From SIG672 sp045580325 (GTDB lineage Bacteria; Bacillota; Clostridia; Oscillospirales; CAG-272): a DNA stretch of 64,000 nt. The notes under the pieces are model-generated. The model saw only the letters and a list, made by a program, of their open reading frames with translations. It did not search any database and was not told the origin of the DNA. The stretch's first letter is position 1. Each line of letters opens with the position of its first letter. Below, one piece after another: positions 34,026 to 42,088 of the stretch. Location of the stretch: contig JAZNNR010000028.1 of assembly GCA_045580325.1 (NCBI GenBank), forward strand, positions 1 to 64,000. Reading direction: 5' to 3'. Made by a program: the position numbers and the translations under genes.

Positions 34026-35114
34026 ATGCCAATGAAAATGACGTTCCGATGGTATGGCGAGGGAAATGACCGCATAAAGCTGTCGGACATAAAGCAAATC
34101 CCCGGTGTTGACGGTATCGTTTGGGCACTTCATCACAAGATGCCCGGCGAAATCTGGGAAGTAGATGAGATCGCCGAGGTAAAGCGTCAGCTTGACGAGT
34201 ACGGCTTTAATATGGACGTTGTAGAATCGGTGAACGTTCACGACGACATAAAGATCGGTCTGCCCTCTCGCGATGCTTACATCGAAAACTACAAGACCAC
34301 GATCAGAAATCTCTCCAGATTTGGTGTAAAGGTCATCTGCTATAACTTTATGCCCATATTCGACTGGACGAGAAGCAATCTCTTCCACAGTGTTGGCGAC
34401 GGCTCTACCGCCCTTTTCTACGAGAAAAATATGATTCAGGACGATTACAACGCTATGGCAAAGTATATTCTCGACTTTACCGAGAGATATAATATGTCAT
34501 TTCCCGGTTGGGAGCCCGAGAGAATGTCGAAGCTCGACGAGCTTTTCCGCGCCTACGAGGGTGTAGATCACGAAAAGCTTTGGGCAAACCTCAAATACTT
34601 CCTTGAGGCAATAATGCCCACCTGCCGCGAGTGCGATATTAAGATGGCAATACATATGGACGATCCGCCTTGGGATATTTTCGGACTTCCAAGACTGCTT
34701 ATAAACGAAGAAAATATCGACAGATTTCTTAAAATGGTCGATGACGAGTATAACTGTCTTACGCTTTGCTCAGGAAGCCTTAACGCAGATCCGAGAAACA
34801 ATGTTGCCGACATAGTTCGTAAACACTGCGACAGAATTGCATTTGCTCATATAAGAAACGTAAAGCATTTCGAAAACGGCGACTTCTCAGAGGCAAGCCA
34901 CCGCGACTGCGACGGAGATACCGGTATTCTTGAAATACTTAAAGCATATCACGACTGCGCCTACGAGGGATATATACGTCCCGATCACGGCAGACACCTT
35001 TGGGACGAGGGTCCCGGAAAGGTCCGCCCCGGCTACGGACTTTACGACCGTGCACTCGGCATTATGTATATGCTCGGTGTTTGGGATTACCTTGAAAAAT
35101 TTGATAAGAAATAA
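34026..35114 (+). CDS. uxuA: Mannonate dehydratase
   Basis: UxuA dehydrates D-mannonate to 2-keto-3-deoxygluconate with Fe2+/Mn2+. The 362-residue TIM-barrel protein starts MKMTFRWYGEGNDRIKLSDIKQIPGVDGIVWALH, the family signature, and has CSGSLNADPRNNV, FAHIRNVKH and RPDHGRHLWDE with metal-binding His/Asp. Length is typical. It is 25 bp after uxaC. Confidence 0.97.
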   Translation: MPMKMTFRWYGEGNDRIKLSDIKQIPGVDGIVWALHHKMPGEIWEVDEIAEVKRQLDEYGFNMDVVESVNVHDDIKIGLPSRDAYIENYKTTIRNLSRFGVKVICYNFMPIFDWTRSNLFHSVGDGSTALFYEKNMIQDDYNAMAKYILDFTERYNMSFPGWEPERMSKLDELFRAYEGVDHEKLWANLKYFLEAIMPTCRECDIKMAIHMDDPPWDIFGLPRLLINEENIDRFLKMVDDEYNCLTLCSGSLNADPRNNVADIVRKHCDRIAFAHIRNVKHFENGDFSEASHRDCDGDTGILEILKAYHDCAYEGYIRPDHGRHLWDEGPGKVRPGYGLYDRALGIMYMLGVWDYLEKFDKK

Positions 35115-35126
35115 GGAGAAAACGAT

Positions 35127-35972
35127 ATGATACAGCTTCCTATTAACATAGATTTCAGCGGAAAGGTCGTAGTTGTTACAGGCGCAGGTGGACTTATCTG
35201 CGGCGCTATGGCAAGAGCATTTGCACAGTCTGGTGCCAAGGTTGCGGCGCTTGACCTCAATGAAGACGCTGTAAAGGCACTTGCAGACGAGCTTAAGGCA
35301 GAGGGATTTATCTGCGAGGGATACAAGGCAAACGTGCTCGATCCCGAAGCTCTTGAAGAGGTACACAAGGCGGTACTTTCCGACCTTGGAGCGTGCGACA
35401 TTCTCGTAAACGGTGCGGGAGGTAACAACCCCAGAGCGACAACGGACAACGAATATCAGCACGAGGCAAAGGAAGGGGGAAAATCCTTCTTTGATCTCGA
35501 TGCGTCGGGCGTTGATTTCGTATTCAAGCTCAATTTCCAAGGAACGCTTCTTCCTACGCAGGTGTTTGCAAAAGATATGGTAGCAAAAAAAGCAGGGTGT
35601 ATACTCAACATATCCTCGATGAACGCTTATACTCCCCTTACGAAAATTCCCGCATATTCTGCGGCAAAGGCAGGTATATCAAACTTTACACAGTGGCTCG
35701 CGACTCACTTCGCAGGTACGGGTATCCGCTGTAACGCTATTGCTCCCGGATTTCTTGTTTCCGCTCAAAACTACAAGCTTCTTTTTAACGAGGACGGGAC
35801 ACCTACCGCAAGAAGCGCAAAGATCCTTAAGGGCACACCTATGGACAGATTCGTTGATGCTTCCGAGCTTCTCGGGGGAACACTCTTCCTGTGCGACGAC
35901 AGATCGGCATCGGCTATCACAGGCGTGGTCCTTCCCATCGACTGCGGATTTGCGGCTTATTCGGGCGTATAA
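35127..35972 (+). CDS. uxuB: D-mannonate oxidoreductase, SDR type (fructuronate reductase)
   Basis: This 281-residue short-chain dehydrogenase is of the YjmF/UxuB type and reduces fructuronate to mannonate with NAD(P)H. The Rossmann motif is VVTGAGGLICGAMA, with NGAGGNNP, and the catalytic Tyr-Lys pair is in PAYSAAKAGISNF. This is the Gram-positive SDR form, unrelated to E. coli UxuB. It is 12 bp after uxuA. Confidence 0.92.
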   Translation: MIQLPINIDFSGKVVVVTGAGGLICGAMARAFAQSGAKVAALDLNEDAVKALADELKAEGFICEGYKANVLDPEALEEVHKAVLSDLGACDILVNGAGGNNPRATTDNEYQHEAKEGGKSFFDLDASGVDFVFKLNFQGTLLPTQVFAKDMVAKKAGCILNISSMNAYTPLTKIPAYSAAKAGISNFTQWLATHFAGTGIRCNAIAPGFLVSAQNYKLLFNEDGTPTARSAKILKGTPMDRFVDASELLGGTLFLCDDRSASAITGVVLPIDCGFAAYSGV

Positions 35973-36001
35973 TCAAACTAAGATCAAAGGAGAATATAAA
36001 A

Positions 36002-36559
36002 ATGGAAAAATTTATTCCTGTTGTTGTAATTAAGGAACTTTCTGAAACAGACAAGATACTCACCGCTCTCAAAAACAGCGGTATAAACTGTGCGGAGATA
36101 ACATTCCGTACCGCTTGCGCGGCAGAAGCTATCGAATATGCAGCTAAAAACTATCCCGATATGGAGATAGGCGCAGGTACGGTTATAAACGCCGAGCAGT
36201 GCGAGGCAGCTCTCAAAGCAGGTGCTACCTTTATCGTATCTCCCGGACTTTCTCCCGCTGTTGCCAAAATTTGCAACGAGAGAAATGTTCCCTACTATCC
36301 CGGATGTGTTACTCCCACAGAGATCATGGCGGCGCTTGAGCTTGGTATCACCACCGTCAAGTTCTTCCCTGCAAACATTTACGGCGGACTCAAGGCTCTC
36401 AAGGCTCTCTCCGCTCCCTTCCCGCAGGTGAAATTTATTCCCACGGGCGGAGTTGACAGAAGCAATATAGACGAATTTCTGGCTTTCGATAAGATAGCCG
36501 CTATCGGCGGCAGCTTCTTCGTAAAGGAAGCACTTGAAAAAATGGAGGAAGAAAAATGA
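36002..36559 (+). CDS. kdgA: 2-keto-3-deoxy-6-phosphogluconate aldolase
   Basis: KDPG aldolase splits KDPG to pyruvate and glyceraldehyde-3-phosphate. The 185-residue class I aldolase has the catalytic Glu (EITFRT), the Schiff-base Lys (TVKFFPA) and FIPTGGVD for phosphate binding. The ATG at 36002 is preceded by AAAGGAGA; a longer frame to 35891 overlaps uxuB and has no ribosome binding site. It overlaps kdgK by 4 bp. Confidence 0.95.
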   Translation: MEKFIPVVVIKELSETDKILTALKNSGINCAEITFRTACAAEAIEYAAKNYPDMEIGAGTVINAEQCEAALKAGATFIVSPGLSPAVAKICNERNVPYYPGCVTPTEIMAALELGITTVKFFPANIYGGLKALKALSAPFPQVKFIPTGGVDRSNIDEFLAFDKIAAIGGSFFVKEALEKMEEEK

Positions 36560-37578
36560 AAACTGTTATTACATTCGGCGAGCTTATGCTCCGTCTTGCA
36601 CCCAACGGATATTACAGATTTTTCCAGAACGATCAGATGCAGGCCACCTTCGGCGGAGGCGAGGCTAACGTTGCCGTTTCGCTCGCAAATTACGGTCTGC
36701 ACAGCACATACGTAACAAAGCTCCCCAAGCACGCTATCGGTCAGGCAGCTGTCGATTCTCTCCGCTACTTTGGTGTAGATACCGATGAGATCGTTCGCGG
36801 TGGCAACAGAGTGGGCATTTATTTCCTTGAAAAAGGCGCGTCCCAGCGTGGCTCGGTCTGCATTTACGACCGTGCACATTCTGCAATCGCAGAGGCTTCC
36901 CCCTCTGATTTTGATTGGGACAGCATTTTCGAGGGCGCAGATTGGTTCCACTTTACAGGAATCACACCCGCGCTCGGCGGCAATATGGTTGACATCTGTC
37001 TTGATGCCTGCAAGGCGGCAAAGACAAGAGGCGTTAAGATCTCCTGCGACCTCAACTATCGCGGCAAGCTCTGGACAAGAGATGAAGCAAGAGAGGCTAT
37101 GACAAAGCTTTGTAAATACGTTGACGTTTGTATCTCCAACGAAGAGGATGCAAAGGACGTATTCGGCATAGAAGCTGAAAATACCGATATTTACGGCGGA
37201 AAGCTAAATCACGAGGGATACAAATCGGTTGCAAAGCAGCTTGCTGACAAATTCGGATTTGAAAAGGTGGCTATCACCCTTCGTTCCTCTATCTCCGCAA
37301 ACGATAACGACTGGGCAGGTATGCTCTACGACGGTGAAAACTACTGCTTCTCGAAGTCCTACCATCTACACATCGTTGACCGCGTTGGCGGCGGCGACAG
37401 CTTTGGCGGCGGACTTATTTATGCGCTCCTTTCGGGCAAGGACACGCAGTCGGCAATCGAATTTGCAGTTGCGGCATCGGCACTCAAGCACTCGATCGAG
37501 GGCGACTATAACCGCGTGAGCGTTGCCGAGGTGGAAAAGCTTGCAGGCGGCGACGGTTCGGGACGAGTTCAGAGATAG
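36556..37578 (+). CDS. kdgK: 2-keto-3-deoxygluconate kinase
   Basis: This PfkB-family sugar kinase phosphorylates KDG to KDPG. The 340-residue protein has the substrate-binding GGGEANVAVSLANYGL near residue 35 and the catalytic GGGDSFGGGLIYALLSG near residue 280. It is coupled to kdgA (ATGA) and completes the Ashwell pathway in this operon. Confidence 0.93.
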   Translation: MKTVITFGELMLRLAPNGYYRFFQNDQMQATFGGGEANVAVSLANYGLHSTYVTKLPKHAIGQAAVDSLRYFGVDTDEIVRGGNRVGIYFLEKGASQRGSVCIYDRAHSAIAEASPSDFDWDSIFEGADWFHFTGITPALGGNMVDICLDACKAAKTRGVKISCDLNYRGKLWTRDEAREAMTKLCKYVDVCISNEEDAKDVFGIEAENTDIYGGKLNHEGYKSVAKQLADKFGFEKVAITLRSSISANDNDWAGMLYDGENYCFSKSYHLHIVDRVGGGDSFGGGLIYALLSGKDTQSAIEFAVAASALKHSIEGDYNRVSVAEVEKLAGGDGSGRVQR

Positions 37579-37601
37579 AACAAAGAAATAAAGATAAATA
37601 T

Positions 37602-37692
37602 TGCGTTGTTTCCTTTCGGACACAACGCGTCGATATAGATCCGCTTACGCGGATTTATATAATATTGAGCCGAATGTGCGAGACATATCGAC
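37602..37692. repeat. Structured intergenic region after kdgK
   Basis: Three complementary pairs lie here: GCGTTGT with ACAACGC; GTCGATAT (37629-) with ATATCGAC (to 37692); and nested within the last pair, ATCCGC TTAC GCGGAT. No ORF is present. It could be mRNA 3' structure or a small mobile palindrome. Confidence 0.5.
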
Positions 37693-37701
37693 GTAACAAA
37701 A

Positions 37702-37740
37702 AAGGAGTATGAACAAAATGTTCGTACTCCTTATATTTTT
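37702..37740. terminator. Bidirectional terminator between the two carbohydrate loci
   Basis: AAGGAGTATGAAC / GTTCGTACTCCTT, a 13-bp stem (one G-U), 5-nt loop, with A-run before and T-run after; convergent operons meet here. Confidence 0.85.
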
Positions 37741-37793
37741 CGACAGGCAAACCTGCTTCTTTTGCTTATATAAGCTCAAAGACCTACCACACC

Positions 37794-38795
37794 TCACGCC
37801 ATTGTTTCCAGCATTTTTTCGGTAACTTCATATCGCGTGGACTTGCCCGAGAGGTATGATTCACATTCATACAGCATATATTCTCCCATTCTTGCCACTT
37901 CATCTCCCGCGCTTCCTGCGATATGCGGCGTCAGCAGACAGTTGGGTAAGGTATAAAAGGGGTGATCCTCTATAGGAGGCTCGGGATAGGTTACGTCAAG
38001 AAGCGCGGTCAGATCGGGACGCTCAACAAGAATGCAAGCAAGATCATCCTCAACAACCTGCGCGCCGCGTCCTGTGTTAATAAAGACGGCGTTTTCTCTC
38101 ATACGGCAGAACAGATCGTAATTCAGCATTCCTTTGGTTTGCTCGTTGTTTGCCAGATGATTGGAAACCACAAATGCTCTATCAAACAGCTCAGTAAGCT
38201 GGCACTTCTCCACGCCGAGCTCTTTTGCTTTTTCGTCCGATAAAAACGGGTCGAATACAAGCACGTTTAATCTGTACTGCTTCAACATTTCTATAACGCG
38301 CTTGCCAATCATTCCCGCGCCGATAATACCGATCGTTTCTCCGTAATTCCCTTTGCATTTTTTAAAGGCTTCACCAGCAGAGCTATGTCCCTCGGTATGA
38401 TAGATTCGGCTTGTCAAAAAATATCCCTTGTTAGCAAGGATTATCTGTGCCACAGTCATCTCCGCTACAGGAACTGCATTTGCCGCCCACGCAGAAAAGA
38501 CCTTGACTCCGCAATTCAGGAATGGACGAGCGAATGTTTGTACTGTGCCAGCACCGTAAAATACGCATTTTAAGGAAGGAAAACAGCCCTTGATCTCATC
38601 TTCCGTAAATTCGGGCATTCCCCATGTAGAAAAAACAATCTCGACATTTCCAAATAACGCAGGCTCAGAGAGAATATCTGCTTTGTTATATATCTTTTTT
38701 TCGATTTTCGTCAGCTTCTGCAGTTCACAAACGACTTTGTCATCATATACGCTAAATATTTTATCTGTTCTTTCACAAAGAAATATTGCTTTCAT
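37794..38795 (-). CDS. D-isomer-specific 2-hydroxyacid dehydrogenase
   Basis: This 333-residue NAD-dependent dehydrogenase has a Rossmann motif IGIIGAGMIGKRVIEML near residue 150, the NAD/substrate-site INTGRGAQV, the catalytic Glu region DVTYPEPPIEDHPF and His in LTPHIAGSAG. Its substrate is not evident; sugar-acid-derived 2-ketoacids fit the context. It is the last gene of the minus-strand operon and overlaps the upstream isomerase gene by 4 bp. Confidence 0.88.
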   Translation of the reverse strand: MKAIFLCERTDKIFSVYDDKVVCELQKLTKIEKKIYNKADILSEPALFGNVEIVFSTWGMPEFTEDEIKGCFPSLKCVFYGAGTVQTFARPFLNCGVKVFSAWAANAVPVAEMTVAQIILANKGYFLTSRIYHTEGHSSAGEAFKKCKGNYGETIGIIGAGMIGKRVIEMLKQYRLNVLVFDPFLSDEKAKELGVEKCQLTELFDRAFVVSNHLANNEQTKGMLNYDLFCRMRENAVFINTGRGAQVVEDDLACILVERPDLTALLDVTYPEPPIEDHPFYTLPNCLLTPHIAGSAGDEVARMGEYMLYECESYLSGKSTRYEVTEKMLETMA

Positions 38796-39553
38796 ACGCT
38801 TTCTCCTATGATCGATCTTAGTGCATCAGCTTCGCCCATCAGCTCCTGTACTGTTCCGTTTGGCATAAATTCAAGTAGCAGTGTTCGTGGAGTGGAAAAT
38901 TCATTGAGGTATTTTCTCCACTGTGTAACAGCCTGTGCTAATTGAAGCTTTTTATCGTCCTTCCAGTTAAACACGTGAATATGCTCTGTGTAGGGCGCGA
39001 TCGATCGGGCATATGTCTGGTTTTCTTCGACCGATTGCCACTGGAACGGCTGCCAATACATACGAAAGCACGGGGAGCCTACCTCTCGCATTAGCGAAAG
39101 GGCGTCCTCAAGTCGCTCTGTAAAGGTGTTTTTATGGCACTCCATACAGAGCGTTACTCCCTCTTTTTCTGCCAATTCTGCCGCCTTCTTACACTGAGCT
39201 ATCAATTCTTGCTTTTCTCTGTCGGAATATTGCTCGCCGTCTCGGTTACCGCACCAAAGGCGCAAGGTATCCGTACCCAGTATCTTTGCTGCAGCAATAT
39301 ATCCCTTAAGTTCATCAAAAGGGGTTTCCAAAAAACGAAAATAGGTACCGTAAGATGAACAATCGATTTTGTATTTCTTTTGCAATTCTGCAATTTCCTG
39401 TAAGCGCGCCATATCGTTACAAGGTGCGTGTACGTCGCTGCCCCACTCAATACAAGTAAGCCCTGCATCCTTCACAGCTTTTAAAATTTCTTCAGGCGTA
39501 TGCGATCGAAATGAGACAGATACCAGTCCCAAGGAATATTTATTTTCTTTCAT
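38792..39553 (-). CDS. Sugar phosphate isomerase/epimerase family protein
   Basis: This 253-residue AP-endonuclease-2-like TIM barrel begins YSLGLVSVSFRSHTPEEILKAVKDAGLTCIEWGSDVHAPC and has a metal-binding Glu (LCMECHKNTF), His (EHIHVFNWK) and Glu (LLLEFMPN). Members epimerise, isomerise or dehydrate sugars and inositols. The ATG at 39553 has GGAG before it; the longer frame to 39631 is inside the upstream gene. It overlaps the flavoprotein gene by 14 bp. Confidence 0.82.
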   Translation of the reverse strand: MKENKYSLGLVSVSFRSHTPEEILKAVKDAGLTCIEWGSDVHAPCNDMARLQEIAELQKKYKIDCSSYGTYFRFLETPFDELKGYIAAAKILGTDTLRLWCGNRDGEQYSDREKQELIAQCKKAAELAEKEGVTLCMECHKNTFTERLEDALSLMREVGSPCFRMYWQPFQWQSVEENQTYARSIAPYTEHIHVFNWKDDKKLQLAQAVTQWRKYLNEFSTPRTLLLEFMPNGTVQELMGEADALRSIIGESV

Positions 39554-41339
39554 TTTCGAGCTCCTTTTTCTTTCTTGCCAGCAGCGTTTCAAACCAAAGC
39601 TCAGGAGTTGGCATATTCGATACTGCCTCAATTTCAGAAACGCAACCTCGCGTTATTGTCCGTGTAGTTCTGATCTCGCCGCTACTGCGGTCGGGCTCAC
39701 GATCCACAAGCGCCGAGCCGTGAGTTCCGATATTTTCTGCCGAACATATCATAGCAGAAAGGGTTGCCCTTTGTGTCAAGACCATATCGTAAAGCTTAAA
39801 CAGTTCAGCCAAAGAAGACGCATCATCGATCGTGATCGTGTCAAAAAATGCCGAACAAAGCTTATCCGTTTTATCAAAGAGTAGCTTCATACCTTTAGTG
39901 CTTCTGTCAAAGTCGGCAACACGGCTCATCTCGTTCTGAAGATCCTCTCTTATTTCTGCTATATTTGATTTGCCGTATCGGACAACAGGTAAGCTGTAGT
40001 CAGGCATGGAGCGGACGGCAGATCCGATTTTTGAAATATGCTCCGCTGCGCGAAGACTTCCTACCTGTGTGGAGTTGAGCGCGCTTCCTCCAGGGCGATA
40101 TACTCCGAAAGTTCCTGCCGCTTCGCCCGCGACGTAAAGTCCCTGAATTTCTGTCTGCCAATTTTCGTCTACCGCTACGCCGCCGTTACAGTGCTGAGCG
40201 CATACGGCGATCTCCAAATACTCTGTGTACAGATCAATACCGTGGTCGGCATAAAGCTCGATAGCTCCGATATTCATTTTTGCAAGACGATCGATAGGCC
40301 TGCCGAACAACGCTCCCGATTTTTCAAGATAAATATATGCCTCATCGGGAAGAATATCAAATCCCCTCTCTAAGCCTTTGGGATTATGAAGGAAATCAAG
40401 ATATACGCGATTTCCTTTTTTTATCTCCTCGGCAACTATAAGGTCTATCTTTGAAGAACCCTCTGTCTTTCTCGTATCAAAAGGCCACTGATAACCTTTG
40501 AGGAATATAAGTCCAAGCGAGTCATCTCTAAGTTTTTCGTACAGAAACTCATTCTCGTTTCCCTTTTTATCAACTGAAATATATCTCGGCAATACCTGCT
40601 GATACGTGCCCGAAAGATTCCAGCGGAATTTGGTACTTGCTATACCGTATTGCCACTCTTCCATATTGGAAAGCCTTGCTCCCGCGTCTATGGCAAGTCC
40701 CGTAGCTCCGTGCTGACTTTCGGGATAAACGGTGTTTTTGTATATTCCCGCAGGACCGCCTGTGCATAGAATGACATTTTGACAAGCAAGAACTGAAAGC
40801 TCTCCCGTTACAGTATTGATACAAGCAATCCCCGTAACAGCGTTATCTTCCGTAATGATTTTAATAACCCTCTGAAAATCTATTATCTCAATATTTTTGG
40901 ACAAAACAGAACGCTCGAGCGCCTCGGTCATATATTTTGATGTAAGAGGGCCGCAGGACGTTGCTCTCATTCTCGGATCGTGGTCGGTCTTATATCCTGC
41001 GTACTCTCCAAATTCGTTTGTGGGAAACGGAACTCCAAGCTCTACAAGTCGCATAAAGCAACGCGCAGAATATGCCGCTTCGCAAAGCGCGTGCTCGCCC
41101 ATAACACCGCCGCCTAGGTAGAGCGTATCCGCCATTTCACGAACACTGTCCCCGTCTGAGCCACAAAGCGAAAGCTTGTAATAGGTCTGCTTATCGCTTC
41201 CCGTATTCCTCGACGTTCCCATATATCTGCCCTCAGTTATAATGGCAATATCCTTAACCCCGAGGTCATATAGCTTGTCAGCTGCATTAAAGCCTGCGCA
41301 ACCCGTACCTATAATGAGTGTATGATAGTTTTTTTTCAT
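39540..41339 (-). CDS. FAD-dependent oxidoreductase (fumarate reductase flavoprotein-like)
   Basis: This 599-residue cytoplasmic flavoprotein has an N-terminal dinucleotide fold (TLIIGTGCAGFNAADKL), GGPAGIYKNTVYPESQHGATG as in the SdhA/FrdA/NadB family, and GLYVAGEAAGTFGVYRPGGSALNS for FAD pyrophosphate. The C-terminal helical domain matches that family. No signal peptide or flavinylation site is evident. Within a sugar locus it may reduce or oxidise an unsaturated or keto sugar acid. It overlaps the SDR gene by 4 bp. Confidence 0.87.
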   Translation of the reverse strand: MKKNYHTLIIGTGCAGFNAADKLYDLGVKDIAIITEGRYMGTSRNTGSDKQTYYKLSLCGSDGDSVREMADTLYLGGGVMGEHALCEAAYSARCFMRLVELGVPFPTNEFGEYAGYKTDHDPRMRATSCGPLTSKYMTEALERSVLSKNIEIIDFQRVIKIITEDNAVTGIACINTVTGELSVLACQNVILCTGGPAGIYKNTVYPESQHGATGLAIDAGARLSNMEEWQYGIASTKFRWNLSGTYQQVLPRYISVDKKGNENEFLYEKLRDDSLGLIFLKGYQWPFDTRKTEGSSKIDLIVAEEIKKGNRVYLDFLHNPKGLERGFDILPDEAYIYLEKSGALFGRPIDRLAKMNIGAIELYADHGIDLYTEYLEIAVCAQHCNGGVAVDENWQTEIQGLYVAGEAAGTFGVYRPGGSALNSTQVGSLRAAEHISKIGSAVRSMPDYSLPVVRYGKSNIAEIREDLQNEMSRVADFDRSTKGMKLLFDKTDKLCSAFFDTITIDDASSLAELFKLYDMVLTQRATLSAMICSAENIGTHGSALVDREPDRSSGEIRTTRTITRGCVSEIEAVSNMPTPELWFETLLARKKKELENERK

Positions 41340-42067
41340 AGCTTTCTTATATGCATTCCTCCGTCAATAACAAACGACTGTCCTGTGGTATAGCCGAAAG
41401 TTCCGTCGCACAGAGCGACTACTGCTTTAGCAATATCCAGAGGCTGTCCCCATCTGCCAAGCGGAACAAGACCGCCCGCGATAAGATTGTCGTACTTCTC
41501 TTTGACCGCAGCCGTCATACCTGTTTCTATAATGCCCGGGCATATCTCATTTACAGTGATGCCCTCGCTTGCAAGCCGGTCGGCAAACAGTCTGGTTATC
41601 ATCGAAACACCCGCTTTGGAGATGCAGTATTCTCCGCGACTCGTGGAGCTGGTGTATGCCGAACAAGAGGATATATTGACTATCGAGCCACCCTTTCCTT
41701 GCTCTACCATTTTGTTTGCGACTGCTTGAGTTAGAAATAGCGTTCCTTTGGTGTTGATCCCCATAACGAAATCGTAGCTCTCCTCGGTCATCTCAAGTAT
41801 ATCGCGGCGAACCTTGGGCGCAACTCCAGCTACGTTAACAAGAACAGAAATATCTCCTTTTTGTGTCGCCATATCCACAAAAGCCTGTCTTGATTTGGCG
41901 CAAGACAGATCACCCTTGACGTATGTAAAATCATATCCGTCGAAATCGGTAGACCCTGCAATATCTACAATATCCATTCCGACTACCGAATATCCCGCGC
42001 GGCAAAGGCAAAGTGCGCTTTCCTTTCCTATTCCGCCGAGAACTCCCGTTACCATCGCAATTTTCAC
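41336..42067 (-). CDS. SDR family oxidoreductase
   Basis: This 243-residue classical short-chain dehydrogenase has VTGVLGGIGKESA (cofactor), NVAGVAPK (NAG-type motif), a catalytic Ser (NISSCSA) and Tyr-Lys (GEYCISKAGVSM), with ICPGIIETGM. The start is GTG at 42067 after GAGGAA. The substrate is unknown, likely a sugar acid or a 3-ketoacyl-like intermediate in this operon. Confidence 0.88.
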   Translation of the reverse strand: MKIAMVTGVLGGIGKESALCLCRAGYSVVGMDIVDIAGSTDFDGYDFTYVKGDLSCAKSRQAFVDMATQKGDISVLVNVAGVAPKVRRDILEMTEESYDFVMGINTKGTLFLTQAVANKMVEQGKGGSIVNISSCSAYTSSTSRGEYCISKAGVSMITRLFADRLASEGITVNEICPGIIETGMTAAVKEKYDNLIAGGLVPLGRWGQPLDIAKAVVALCDGTFGYTTGQSFVIDGGMHIRKL

Positions 42068-42088
42068 TGTTTTTCATTCCTCACAATA

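Noticed and set aside
37794..39553. C-glycoside deglycosylation (Dgp-type) system
   Set aside because: A TIM-barrel isomerase is present but neither the small DgpB-type partner nor a Gfo/Idh/MocA oxidoreductase is found.
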